Made by a program: the position numbers and the translations under genes
Notes under the pieces: model-generated
Databases searched by the model: none
What the model was told of the DNA's origin: nothing
The model's input: only the letters and a program-made list of their open reading frames with translations
In this document: piece by piece, positions 15,458 to 26,566 of the stretch
How positions within the stretch are numbered: the stretch's first letter is position 1
Layout of the letters: each line of letters opens with the position of its first letter
Source: Actinomadura pelletieri DSM 43383
GTDB lineage: Bacteria; Actinomycetota; Actinomycetes; Streptosporangiales; Streptosporangiaceae
Direction of reading: 5' to 3'
DNA length: 64,000 nt
NCBI RefSeq assembly: GCF_003634705.1
Contig: NZ_RBWU01000007.1
Coordinates: 547,105 to 611,104 of the forward strand

Positions 15458-17632
15458 ATGACGCGCGCGTACAGGTTCGCCTCTCTGCCCTGTGGGCGGC
15501 GGGCCAAATGGGTCGTGCTGGGCGTCTGGATCGCCGTGCTCATCGTGTCGTTTCCGTTGGCAGGAAAGCTGACCGACGCACAGACGAACGACTCGTCGGC
15601 TTGGCTGCCGAACGACGCCGAATCGACGCGGGTCGTCGAGGAGTCCAAGCGGTTCGTCCCGTCCGAGACATTACCCGCGGTGATCGTCTACCACCGGGAC
15701 GGCGCCGCGATCACCGCGGCCGACCGGGCGAAGGCCGCGGCGGACGTCCCGCGCCTCAAGGCCGTCAAGAGCGATCTGGAGACCTCCGGGCCGAAGCGGC
15801 AGCTCGCCGTCGACGTCAAGGGGCCGATCCCGGCGCAGGACGGCAAGGCGCTGGAGACCATCGTCACCGTCCATGTCGGCAACGACGGATGGGCGGTGCT
15901 CGGTCCCGGCATCGAGGACTACCGCGACATCGTCCAGAAGGGACCCCCGGGCCTGGAGGCGCACATCACCGGGCCCGCCGGGTACGGGGGCGACTTCAGC
16001 AACGTGTTCTCCGGGTTCGACAGCGCGCTGCTCGCCGTCACCGCCGCGATCGTCATCGCGATCCTGCTGCTGACGTACCGGAGCCCCGTCCTGTGGCTCG
16101 CGCCGCTGGTGTGCGTGGCGTTCTCGCTGATGGCGGCGCAGGCGCTCATCTACCTGCTGGCCGAGTACGCGGGCCTCACCGTGAACGGGCAGGCCGCGTT
16201 CATCCTCACCGTGCTCGTGTTCGGCGCGGGCACCGACTACGCGCTCCTGCTCATCGCCCGGTACCGGGAGGAACTGCGACGGCACCAGGACCGGCACGAG
16301 GCGATGGCGGTCGCGCTGCACCGCGCCGGGCCCGCGATCATCGCGAGCGGCTCCACGGTGGCGCTGAGCATGCTGGCCCTGCTCTTCGCCGTCCTCAGCT
16401 CCACCCAGAGCATGGGCCCGGTCATGGCGATCGGCATCGTCGTCGCGTTCGCCGCGATGGTGACGCTGCTGCCCGCGCTGCTGGTGATCTGCGGACGCTG
16501 GATGTTCTGGCCGCGCCGCCCCGTCTACGGGTCGGACGAGCCGACCGAGCGCGGCCTGTGGGCCCGGGTCGGGTCCGCGGTCGCCGTCCGACCGCGCCTC
16601 ACCTGGATCGTCACGGCCGTGGTGCTCGGCGCGCTCTCGGTCGGGGTGCTCGGGCTGCGGACCGACACGCTGGCCGCCAAAGACTCCTTCAGCACGGGCA
16701 AGCCCGACTCGGTCACCGGCGAGGAGGTCCTCGGACGGCACTTCCCCGCGGGCAGCGGGGCGCCCCTCCAGGTCATCACCAACGCCGGGACGGGCGACAA
16801 GGTACGGGCCCAACTCCTCAACGTCCCGGGCATCGCGGACGTCAGGGTCCCCGCGAAACCGTCCGGCGGCCGCATCTACCTGGAGGGCACGCTGTCCGTG
16901 CCGCCGGACAGCGATCGCGGGTTCGCCGCCGTCGAACGCGCCCGCGAGGCCGTCCACGACGTGCCGGGCGCGAACGCCATCGTCGGCGGCGCGTCGGCGG
17001 TGACGCTCGACGTCAGCGACGCGTCCCACCGGGACCAGAACGTCGTGATCCCGATCGTTCTCGTCGTGGTCTTCCTCATCCTCGCGGTGCTGCTGCGCGC
17101 CCTCGTCGCGCCGTTGCTCCTCATCCTGACGGTCGTCGTGTCGTACGGGGCGGCGCTCGGGGTCAGCGCCCTGGTGTTCAACCACGTGTTCGGGTTCGCG
17201 TCCACGGACCCGTCGTTCGCGCTGTGGACGTTCGTGTTCCTCGTGGCGCTCGGCACCGACTACAACATCTTCCTGATGACCCGCGTGCACGAGGAGTCGA
17301 GACGGGTCGGCACGCGGCGCGGCGCGCTGGTCGGGCTCGCCGCGACCGGCGGCGTGATCACCTCGGCGGGCACGGTCCTGGCCGGGACGTTCGCGGCGCT
17401 CGGGACGATGCCGCTGGTGTTCGTCGCCGCGCTCGGGTTCACGGTGGCGTTCGGGGTGCTGCTCGACACGTTCATCGTCCGGTCGGTGCTGGTCACGGCG
17501 CTGAACCTGGACGTCGGACGGCACATGTGGTGGCCGAGTCGCCTGGCCCGCGCCGAGGCGGAGGCCCCGGCGGACGCGCCCGGCACGCCCGGCGCGTCGG
17601 GGGAGCCCGCTCCCGCGGCCCGCGGCGACTGA
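15458..17632 (+). CDS. MMPL/RND-family membrane transporter
   Basis: This protein of 724 residues has the MmpL layout. A first transmembrane helix (WVVLGVWIAVLIVSFPLAGK) is followed by an extracytoplasmic domain with DAQTNDSSAWLPNDAES, a block of five helices (residues about 190-345), a second extracytoplasmic domain, and a closing block of helices (about 530-690). The proton-relay type segments FGAGTDYALLLIARYREEL and VALGTDYNIFLMTRVHEE are both present. Family members export lipids or drugs using the proton gradient. The ATG at 15458 has GGGGG 8 nt upstream. A strong bidirectional terminator follows. No TetR regulator is adjacent, so the substrate is open. Confidence 0.92.
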   Translation: MTRAYRFASLPCGRRAKWVVLGVWIAVLIVSFPLAGKLTDAQTNDSSAWLPNDAESTRVVEESKRFVPSETLPAVIVYHRDGAAITAADRAKAAADVPRLKAVKSDLETSGPKRQLAVDVKGPIPAQDGKALETIVTVHVGNDGWAVLGPGIEDYRDIVQKGPPGLEAHITGPAGYGGDFSNVFSGFDSALLAVTAAIVIAILLLTYRSPVLWLAPLVCVAFSLMAAQALIYLLAEYAGLTVNGQAAFILTVLVFGAGTDYALLLIARYREELRRHQDRHEAMAVALHRAGPAIIASGSTVALSMLALLFAVLSSTQSMGPVMAIGIVVAFAAMVTLLPALLVICGRWMFWPRRPVYGSDEPTERGLWARVGSAVAVRPRLTWIVTAVVLGALSVGVLGLRTDTLAAKDSFSTGKPDSVTGEEVLGRHFPAGSGAPLQVITNAGTGDKVRAQLLNVPGIADVRVPAKPSGGRIYLEGTLSVPPDSDRGFAAVERAREAVHDVPGANAIVGGASAVTLDVSDASHRDQNVVIPIVLVVVFLILAVLLRALVAPLLLILTVVVSYGAALGVSALVFNHVFGFASTDPSFALWTFVFLVALGTDYNIFLMTRVHEESRRVGTRRGALVGLAATGGVITSAGTVLAGTFAALGTMPLVFVAALGFTVAFGVLLDTFIVRSVLVTALNLDVGRHMWWPSRLARAEAEAPADAPGTPGASGEPAPAARGD

Positions 17633-17658
17633 CCCGGCCGCCGAACCGGCCCTCGCGT

Positions 17659-17706
17659 CCACGGCCCGGTCGAACCCGCTCCACGGCGGGCTCGACCGGG
17701 CCGTGG
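17659..17706. terminator. bidirectional terminator, perfect 15-bp stem
   Basis: CCACGGCCCGGTCGA (17659-17673) pairs perfectly with TCGACCGGGCCGTGG (17692-17706), with a further CCCGC/GCGGG pairing inside the loop. It lies 27 bp after the MMPL stop and 9 bp before the end of the convergent kinase gene, so it can serve both. Confidence 0.85.
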
Positions 17707-17714
17707 CGTTCGCG

Positions 17715-19661
<1,947 letters not shown>

Positions 19662-19683
19662 GGAGATCACCTTCCGGCCCCAT

Positions 19684-19725
19684 GGGCCGCGTGTTGGCGG
19701 CCGCCGACGCGGCGGCACGCGGCCC
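19684..19725. repeat. inverted repeat in the leader of the kinase gene
   Basis: GGGCCGCGTG (19684-19693) pairs perfectly with CACGCGGCCC (19716-19725). It lies 22-64 nt upstream of the kinase ATG and about 80 bp beyond the dnaE2 stop. It could end dnaE2 transcription or fold in the kinase leader. Confidence 0.5.
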
Positions 19726-19806
19726 CACCGATTCCATACGATGACAGACTTTTCTTGAGATGGCAGATACCGTGGCGAGGTTCTCGTCTCTTCGCAACGA
19801 TCCGCG

Positions 19807-22800
19807 TCAGTGGAAGTCGCGGGCGCGGACGCGACCGGGCACCGGAAGGCGGCGCAGCCGGGTCGCGCGGACGTTGGTGACGCCGTCGACGCGTTCGAGC
19901 CGCCCGTTGACGAGCAGCGCCTGGGAGTCGACGGCGAGGCCCCGGTGCCGGCGGAACACCTGCGGCGGGCACACCACGTTGACGATGCCGGTCTCGTCCT
20001 CCAGCGTCATGAACACCATGCCCCCGGCGGTCGGCGGACGCTGCCGGTGGGTGACCAGCCCGGCGACGACGACGTTGGTGTCTCCCGGCGTCGCGGCCAG
20101 CCGCGTGGACGACAGGGCGCCCAGCTCGTCGAGCACCGCCCGGACGTGCGCGACGGGATGGGTGTGGGACACGCCGGTGGCCCACAGGTCGGCGAGCGTC
20201 TCCTCGATCGGCGTCATCGCGGGCAGCGGCGGCGCGGCCGCGCCCGGCGTCACGCCCGCCAGTTGCCCGGGGCCCGAGCCCGCCAGCGCCCCCGCCGCCC
20301 ACAGCGCCGCGCGCCGGGACAGGCCGAACCCGTCGAACGCGCCCGCCGTGGCGAGGGCCTCCAGCGCCCCCGACGACAGCGGGACGCGGCGGGCGAGGTC
20401 CTCCATGCTCGTGTAGGGGCGGCCCGCCGCGACGGCCTTCGCCGCATCCTCGCCGAGGTTGCGGACACCGGCGAGGCCGAGCCGGATCGCGGGCTGCGGC
20501 TCGGACGGCGCGTGCGGATGCCGGTCGCCGCCACCCGACTCGGGGGCGACCGGCACGGGCTCCTCCAGCACGGGATGGACGTCGCTGGCGTTGATGTCGA
20601 CGCCGCGGACCACGACGCCGTGGCGCCGCGCGTCCGCCAGGAGGCTCTGCGTCGAGTAGAAGCCCATCGGCTGGTTGCGGACCAGCGCGGCGGTGAACGC
20701 CGCCGGATAATGGCGTTTCAGCCACGCGCTCGCGTACACCAGGTGCGCGAAGCTCTGCGCGTGCGACTCGGGGAACCCGAACCCGGTGAAACCGAGGATC
20801 TTCTCGTAGACGTCCTCGGCGACGTCGGCGGGGATGCCGCGCTCGGCCATCCCGTCCAGCAGCCGCGTCCGCAGCCGTTCGACGCGTTCGGGCGCCCGCT
20901 TCGCGCCCATCGCCTGCCGCAGTTGGTCGGCCTCGGCGGGCGTGAACCCGGCGCAGTCGACGGCGAGCTGCATCATCTGCTCCTGGAACAGCGGCACGCC
21001 GAGCGTCCGCGACAGCGCGGGCTCCATCAGCGGATGCGGGCAGCGCGCGGGTTCCAGGCCCTTGCGGCGCCGCAGGTACGGGTGGACGGACCCGCCCTGG
21101 ATCGGACCGGGCCGGATCAGCGCCACCTCCACCACCAGGTCGTAGAACTCGCGGGGCCGCAGCCGCGGCAGCGTCGCCATCTGCGCCCGCGACTCCACCT
21201 GGAACACCCCGACGGTGTCGGCGTCGCACAGCATGTCGTACACCAGGCCGTCCTCGGGCGGGATCGACTGGAGGTCGTGGCGCCGCCCGTGGTGGGCCTC
21301 GACCAGGTCGAAGCAGTCGTGCAGCGCGGCGAGCATCCCGAGGCCGAGCAGGTCGAACTTCACCAGCCCGGCGGCGGCGCAGTCGTCCTTGTCCCACTGC
21401 AGGACGCTGCGGCCCGGCATCGTCGCCCACTCGATCGGGCAGATCTCCCCGACCGGCCGGTCGGCGATGATCATGCCGCCGGAGTGGATGCCGAGATGCC
21501 GGGGCAGGCGCAGCATCCGGTTCGCCAGGTCCAGCACCGGGCCGGGGACGTCGGCCTCCGACCCCACCGGGTCGCGCGGGTCGATGCCCTTCGACCAGGC
21601 GTCCTGCTGGCCGGGGGAGAAGCCGAGCGCGCGCGCCGCGTCCCGGACGGCCATCCGCGGACGGTAGCTGATGACGTTCGCGACCTGCGCCGTCCGCTCC
21701 CGCCCGTACTTGCCGTACACGTACTGGATGGCCTCCTCGCGGCGGCGGTGCTCGATGTCCAGGTCGATGTCGGGCGGGCCGTCGCGTCCCGGGGACAGGA
21801 AACGTTCGAACAGCAGCCCGTGCCGGACGGCGTCGACGCCGGTGATGCCGAGCGCGTAGCAGACCGCGGAGTTCGCCGCCGAGCCGCGTCCCTGGCACAG
21901 GATGCCCCTGCTCCGGCAGAACTCCACGATGTCATGGACGATCAGGAAGTAGCCGGGGAAGCCGAGCTGCTCGATGACGTCCAGCTCCCTGGCGATCTGC
22001 GCGTACGCGCCGGGGACGCGTTCCCGTTCGGGCGGCCCGTAGCGGCGCGGGGCGCCCTCCGCGACGAGGTGCCGCAGCCAGCTCGCCTCGGTGTGCCCGT
22101 CCGGGACGGGCCAGTCCGGCAGGCGGGGCGCGACGACGTCGAAGTCGAACCGGCATTCGGCGGCGAGCGCGACGGTCCGATCCTGGACGCCCGGGAAGCG
22201 CGCGAGCCGCCTCGCCATCTCCGCGCCGCCGCGCGGATGCGCGGTGCCGTTCGCGGGGAGCCAGCCGACCATGTCGTCCAGGCTGCGCCGGGCCCGGACC
22301 GCCGCCATCGCCTGCGCCAGCCGCGCGTCCGCGCCGGGCGCCGCGAAGTGCACGTTGTTGGACGCGACCACGTCGACGCCGACGCGACGCGCCAGCGCGA
22401 AGAGGATGTCACCCCGGTGGTCGTCGCCGGGCTGGTCGTGGTCGGTGAGCTCGACGAACACGTTCTCGCGTCCGAACATGCCGACGAGGTCGCGCAGCTC
22501 GCGCTCCGCCGCGTCCGGGCCGCCCGCCTCCAGCGCCGCCGGGACGTGACCCTTCCGGCACCCGGTCAGCACCGCCCACTCGCCGCCGTGCGCGGCGGCG
22601 AGGTCGGCCAGGTCGTAGCGGGGACGGCCCTTGCGTCCGCCCGCGAGCTGCGCCGCCGTGATCGCCGAGCACAGCCGCGCGTAGCCGCCCGCGCCCCGCG
22701 CCAGGACGAGCAGATGCCGCCCCGCCGGATCGGGCTCCCCGGTCCGCGGGCCCGGCAGGCCGAGGCTCAGCTCCGCGCCGAACACCGTCCCGATCCCCGC

Positions 22801-23112
22801 GTCCCGGGCGGCCTGCGCGAACTGCACCGCCCCGTACATGCCGTCGTGGTCGGTGATCGCCATCGTCTCCACGCCGAGCCGAGCCGCCTCGGCGACGAGC
22901 GACGCCGGGTCGCTCGCGCCGTCCAGGAAGCTGAACGACGAGTGGACGTGCAGCTCCGCCCACGGCACATTCGTCCCGGCGCGGCCGGGAGCGGGCCGCG
23001 GCCCCGGCGACGTGTCACGGGTCGGCGGCTCCGTGGGCCGTTCGCCCTGACGCCACGACAGCCGCTCCTCGAACTCCCGCCACGAGATCGGCGGGTTGTA
23101 CCAGTCAGTCAT
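19807..23112 (-). CDS. dnaE2: error-prone DNA polymerase III alpha subunit DnaE2
   Basis: This protein of 1101 residues has a C-family polymerase layout. The PHP domain (WAELHVHSSFSFLDGASDP, ITDHDGMYGAVQFA) lies at the N-terminus. The palm motif PDIDLDIEHRRREE is near residue 440, the second acidic region DKDDCAAAGLVKFDLLGLG near 575, then come a helix-hairpin-helix and a C-terminal OB fold (VVVAGLVTHRQRPPTAGG). DnaE2 performs mutagenic translesion synthesis after DNA damage together with ImuA' and ImuB. The ATG at 23112 overlaps the imuB stop by eight bases, so translation is coupled. Expression should follow the SOS box upstream of imuA'. Confidence 0.96.
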   Translation of the reverse strand: MTDWYNPPISWREFEERLSWRQGERPTEPPTRDTSPGPRPAPGRAGTNVPWAELHVHSSFSFLDGASDPASLVAEAARLGVETMAITDHDGMYGAVQFAQAARDAGIGTVFGAELSLGLPGPRTGEPDPAGRHLLVLARGAGGYARLCSAITAAQLAGGRKGRPRYDLADLAAAHGGEWAVLTGCRKGHVPAALEAGGPDAAERELRDLVGMFGRENVFVELTDHDQPGDDHRGDILFALARRVGVDVVASNNVHFAAPGADARLAQAMAAVRARRSLDDMVGWLPANGTAHPRGGAEMARRLARFPGVQDRTVALAAECRFDFDVVAPRLPDWPVPDGHTEASWLRHLVAEGAPRRYGPPERERVPGAYAQIARELDVIEQLGFPGYFLIVHDIVEFCRSRGILCQGRGSAANSAVCYALGITGVDAVRHGLLFERFLSPGRDGPPDIDLDIEHRRREEAIQYVYGKYGRERTAQVANVISYRPRMAVRDAARALGFSPGQQDAWSKGIDPRDPVGSEADVPGPVLDLANRMLRLPRHLGIHSGGMIIADRPVGEICPIEWATMPGRSVLQWDKDDCAAAGLVKFDLLGLGMLAALHDCFDLVEAHHGRRHDLQSIPPEDGLVYDMLCDADTVGVFQVESRAQMATLPRLRPREFYDLVVEVALIRPGPIQGGSVHPYLRRRKGLEPARCPHPLMEPALSRTLGVPLFQEQMMQLAVDCAGFTPAEADQLRQAMGAKRAPERVERLRTRLLDGMAERGIPADVAEDVYEKILGFTGFGFPESHAQSFAHLVYASAWLKRHYPAAFTAALVRNQPMGFYSTQSLLADARRHGVVVRGVDINASDVHPVLEEPVPVAPESGGGDRHPHAPSEPQPAIRLGLAGVRNLGEDAAKAVAAGRPYTSMEDLARRVPLSSGALEALATAGAFDGFGLSRRAALWAAGALAGSGPGQLAGVTPGAAAPPLPAMTPIEETLADLWATGVSHTHPVAHVRAVLDELGALSSTRLAATPGDTNVVVAGLVTHRQRPPTAGGMVFMTLEDETGIVNVVCPPQVFRRHRGLAVDSQALLVNGRLERVDGVTNVRATRLRRLPVPGRVRARDFH

Positions 23113-24619
23113 AGACGCCCTCGATGTGCCAGCGACCGCCCTCGACGGCGAGCAGGTAGGCGGCACCGTCGTCGGTGGTGACCTGGAACCGGGCGCGGCG
23201 CCGCGCCCGGTCCGGATCCCACCAGCGCTCGTCGGCGGGCCACGGCCCCGTCCATCCGGTGACCGCGGCGGGACGTCCACGCAGGCGCAACGTGGCGGGC
23301 GGCGCGGACACCTCGCAGCGCGCCGACACCACCACCACGGCCCCGGCGGCGTCGACCAGCTCCACGTCGGGCGGGACCGCGGGCACGACCGCCGGGGCGG
23401 GCGCCGGCACGCGTCCCGGCCACGGCCCGTCCGGCAGGTCGGCGGGCGCCAGGTCGCCGACCGGCACCCGCACGACCCGCTCGCCCGGCCCGCGCCCGCC
23501 GACGAGGACCGGCCGGGTGATCCCCTGATGGCCGAGCAGGGCCTGGATCCGGTCGGCGGCCCGCGCGATCCGCTCGGTCACGGACGAACGGCCCCACAGC
23601 GACTCCTGCCGTCCCACGTCCGGGACGAGCTGGTCGGGCACCAGCTCCAGGGACGTCACACCGCCCCAGACCGTCCCGGCGTCGCCCGACGGCCGGTGCG
23701 CGGACAGCTGCCACCGCACCCGCTCCGCCACCGCCAGCGCCGACAGACCGTCGTGCCGCCACAGGCGCCGCTGGACGTGCCCGTCCGCGAAACCGGCCAC
23801 GACCTCCAGCCGGACGCAGCCGAGCCCGCCCGCCGCAAGACCCTCGTGCAGCTCGCCCGCGAGCCGTTTCGCCGTGAACACCACTTGTTCGGCCTGCTCG
23901 GCGGGCGGGTCGAACTCGACCCGCACCGACAGGTCCGCGGCGGCCCCGACCGGCGCGAGGGGACGCGGCTCCTCGCCCCGCGCCATGCGGTGCGCGACGG
24001 CGCCGTCCCTCCCGAACCGTCCGGCGACATGCCCGGGCGGCAGGGCGGCGAAGTCGCCGAGAGTCTTCACGCCGAGCCGTCGCAGCAGGTCGGCCAGCTC
24101 GGGCCGGTCCAGGACGGCGAGCGGGTACGGCGCGAGGAACGCCGCCGCCCCGCCCTCCGGAACGACCACACCGCCCTGCCCGGCACGCGCGGCCAGCTCC
24201 GCCGTGAACAGCCCGTCGGCGATGCCCGCGCCGCAGTCGTGCCCCGCCTCGACGACCGCGTCCTGGACGAGGACGCGCAGCGCCTCTTCACCGCCGTAGA
24301 AGCGGGCCGGGCCGCGAGCCGGGATCGCGCACAGCCCCGGCCGCACCACCTCCACCCGGGGGGTCAGCGCCGCGACTGCCGCCACGACCGTCTCGAACAG
24401 CCGCCCCTCCGCGTCGGTGTCGCGCTCCCGCACCACCAGCTCCGGGCATCGGCGCTGCGCGTCCCTGAGCCGCTGCCCGCGCCGCACCCCCTCGGCCCGC
24501 GCCGCCGCCGTGCACGCCGCGACCCGCCCCCGCGCGACCACGGCCCCGGCGGTGGCGGCGTCCACGCCCACCGCCGTGGCGGGCCAGTCCGGACACCACA
24601 GCACCAGGACCCTGGTCAC
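23105..24619 (-). CDS. imuB: ImuB, catalytically dead Y-family polymerase-like protein
   Basis: This protein of 504 residues belongs to the Y-family but has lost the active site. The N-terminal strand reads VLVLWCPDWP where true polymerases have an Asp pair, and the usual SxDE motif is replaced by RFYGGEEAL. A beta-clamp-binding motif QESLWG is seen near residue 338. ImuB links DnaE2 and ImuA' to the sliding clamp in the mycobacterial-type mutasome. The GTG start overlaps the imuA' TGA as GTGA, and the 3' end overlaps dnaE2 by eight bases. The second half (about 360-504) is a poorly conserved C-terminal region ending in a DUF6504-like stretch. Confidence 0.93.
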   Translation of the reverse strand: MTRVLVLWCPDWPATAVGVDAATAGAVVARGRVAACTAAARAEGVRRGQRLRDAQRRCPELVVRERDTDAEGRLFETVVAAVAALTPRVEVVRPGLCAIPARGPARFYGGEEALRVLVQDAVVEAGHDCGAGIADGLFTAELAARAGQGGVVVPEGGAAAFLAPYPLAVLDRPELADLLRRLGVKTLGDFAALPPGHVAGRFGRDGAVAHRMARGEEPRPLAPVGAAADLSVRVEFDPPAEQAEQVVFTAKRLAGELHEGLAAGGLGCVRLEVVAGFADGHVQRRLWRHDGLSALAVAERVRWQLSAHRPSGDAGTVWGGVTSLELVPDQLVPDVGRQESLWGRSSVTERIARAADRIQALLGHQGITRPVLVGGRGPGERVVRVPVGDLAPADLPDGPWPGRVPAPAPAVVPAVPPDVELVDAAGAVVVVSARCEVSAPPATLRLRGRPAAVTGWTGPWPADERWWDPDRARRRARFQVTTDDGAAYLLAVEGGRWHIEGVYD

Positions 24620-25398
24620 GCGATCTCCCTGCGCCCGGGACCCGCGACCCCCACACGGGTGTGGACGGGGGCGCCGTCGGCGACGGCGCCCGGAACGAGT
24701 TCCAGCGGCGGCCGGACGGCCTCGTCGGGCCGGACCGCGCCGTCGGAGGCGGGCAGCCAGACCCGGACGCCACGGCCGCGGCCGGGCGCGTCACGCCCTT
24801 CGGCGACGACCCGGACACGGCGACCGGTCAGCCGCCCGTGCCCGTCCGCGACGCCCTCCCACACGACGTCCTCCACACGGAGGCGCAGCCGGGTGCCGGG
24901 CCAGTCGCGGGCGAACGCGCCGGTCAACGTCAGGACGCAACCGTGCTTGCGGGCCAGCGCGGTCAACCGCCGGACGGCCGCCGCTCCGGGACGCTCCGGC
25001 GGGCACAGCAGGATCAGGTCGACGGCCTCGGCGAGCGCGGCGACGACGTCGGGCCAACGGTCACCCGGGTCGTCGACGAGGAGCAGGCGGTCCGGGGCCG
25101 CGCCCATGCCCACGGCGGCGACGACACCGAACCCGGGAAGGCCGACGACGCCGCACCAGCGGTCGTCCCCGGCGACCCCCGCGACCAGGGCCAGACCGAG
25201 CGACGCGGCGCCGAGCCCGTCGAGGCCGACGACGGACCCGGGCCGCAGCCCGCCGCCCGGCAGGACGGGGCGCAGCGGCGCCAGGACCGGTACCGTGCTC
25301 CGGGCGGGCACCGTGTCCAGGAGGTCCGTGTCCCGGAGGAGCGCGTCCGGGACGGGAGAGGCCAGCACCCCCCCAATTTCGAACACAGGTTCGATCAT
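24616..25398 (-). CDS. imuA': ImuA' (RecA-like mutasome protein)
   Basis: This protein of up to 260 residues resembles the truncated RecA/SulA-like ImuA' proteins: PGSVVGLDGLGAASLGLAL at the Walker-A-like position without a proper GKT, then RLLLVDDPGDRWPDVVAALAEAVDLILLCPPE. It acts with ImuB and DnaE2 in SOS mutagenesis. The start is uncertain. The ATG at 25398 lies upstream of a perfect LexA box (25379-25394), so the box would fall inside the coding sequence, encoding residues 2-7. A GTG at 25368, just after a G7 run, would leave the box in the leader and remove ten residues. Both options keep the frame. Confidence 0.88.
   Translation of the reverse strand: MIEPVFEIGGVLASPVPDALLRDTDLLDTVPARSTVPVLAPLRPVLPGGGLRPGSVVGLDGLGAASLGLALVAGVAGDDRWCGVVGLPGFGVVAAVGMGAAPDRLLLVDDPGDRWPDVVAALAEAVDLILLCPPERPGAAAVRRLTALARKHGCVLTLTGAFARDWPGTRLRLRVEDVVWEGVADGHGRLTGRRVRVVAEGRDAPGRGRGVRVWLPASDGAVRPDEAVRPPLELVPGAVADGAPVHTRVGVAGPGRREIA
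25379..25394. promoter_or_regulatory. SOS (LexA) box of the imuA'-imuB-dnaE2 operon
   Basis: TCGAACACAGGTTCGA is a perfect match to the actinobacterial/Gram-positive LexA palindrome TCGAAC-N4-GTTCGA. It lies between the divergent imuA' and mtnA starts, 4-19 bases inside imuA' if the first ATG is used. Confidence 0.9.
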
Positions 25399-25480
25399 TG
25401 TCAAGTCGTCGCAGGTCACATGGGAAGTGGCGGGGAGCGGAAAGTCCGATGGCACCGGGCTTTCCGGCATGATGGGCGTT

Positions 25481-26566
25481 ATGTCGGACGATGCACGGAC
25501 CATCGAGTGGACGGTCGACGGGCTCCGCCTGCTGGACCAGACCGTCCTGCCCCACCGCGTGGAGTATCTGACCGTCCAGGACGTCGACGCGCTCGTGGAC
25601 GCGATCCGGCGGCTGGTCGTGCGGGGCGCGCCCGCGCTCGGCGTGGCGGGCGGGTTCGGTGTCGCGATCGCCGTCCGGCAGGCGGCCCGCGACGGCTGGG
25701 ACGACGCCCGGCGGGACGCGGCGATCGCCCGCGTCCGGGCGGCCCGCCCGACGGCGGTGAACCTGGCGGCCGGGGTCGACCGGGTGCTGCCGTTCGTCGC
25801 AGCGGGCGAGGACGCGGTCGTGGCGGAGGCCCAGGCCATCCTGGACGAGGACGTGCGCGGCAACCACGCCATCGGGGCGTTCGGGGCGGACTGGATCCTC
25901 GACCGGGTGGGGGACCGGCCGCTGCGCGTGCTCACGCACTGCAACGCCGGCGCGCTCGCGACGGCAGGGTGGGGCACGGCGCTCGGCGTCGTCCGGGAAC
26001 TGCACGGGCGGGGCCGCGTCGAACTCGTCTACGCGGACGAGACACGCCCCCTGTTGCAGGGCGCGCGGCTCACCGCGTGGGAACTCGACCGGGCCGGGAT
26101 CCCGTGCGTCGTCCAGACCGACGCCGCCGCGCCGAGCACGATCCTGCGCGGCCTCGTCGACGTGGCCGTCATCGGCGCGGACCGTGTCGCCGCCAACGGC
26201 GACACCGCCAACAAGATCGGCTCGGTGGGGGTGGCGCTGGCCTGCGCGACCGCCGGGATCCCGCTGGTCGTGGCCGCGCCGTGGAGCACCGTCGACCTGT
26301 CCGTCCCGGACGGGAACGGCGTCCCGATCGAGGAACGTCCCGCCGAGGAGGTCCTGACCTGGAGCGGCGCGCGGACCGCCCCGGCGGGGGTGCGCGGGTT
26401 CAACCCCGCGTTCGACGTCACGCCCGCCCGCCTGGTGACCGCGCTGGTCACCGAGACGGGCGTGCTGGAGGTGTCGGCGGGCACGACCCCTTCCCTGGGA
26501 AGGGGCACGAGAAGGGCGGCGTCAGCGGTCACCTCCCGGGTCGAGGGTGCGGGTGGCGGCGCGTAG
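25481..26566 (+). CDS. mtnA: S-methyl-5-thioribose-1-phosphate isomerase
   Basis: This protein of 361 residues converts methylthioribose-1-phosphate to the ribulose form in the methionine salvage pathway. The segments RGAPALGVAGGFGVA (near residue 50), THCNAGALATAGWGTALGVV with the catalytic Cys (near 155) and VIGADRVAANGDTANKIGS with the catalytic Asp (near 235) are diagnostic and distinguish it from eIF2B-type relatives. Two in-frame ATGs at 25469 and 25472 precede the chosen ATG at 25481; no Shine-Dalgarno decides between them. The last 15 codons overlap the convergent M28 peptidase gene by 45 bp and look like a non-conserved tail. It diverges from the SOS operon. Confidence 0.94.
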   Translation: MSDDARTIEWTVDGLRLLDQTVLPHRVEYLTVQDVDALVDAIRRLVVRGAPALGVAGGFGVAIAVRQAARDGWDDARRDAAIARVRAARPTAVNLAAGVDRVLPFVAAGEDAVVAEAQAILDEDVRGNHAIGAFGADWILDRVGDRPLRVLTHCNAGALATAGWGTALGVVRELHGRGRVELVYADETRPLLQGARLTAWELDRAGIPCVVQTDAAAPSTILRGLVDVAVIGADRVAANGDTANKIGSVGVALACATAGIPLVVAAPWSTVDLSVPDGNGVPIEERPAEEVLTWSGARTAPAGVRGFNPAFDVTPARLVTALVTETGVLEVSAGTTPSLGRGTRRAASAVTSRVEGAGGGA

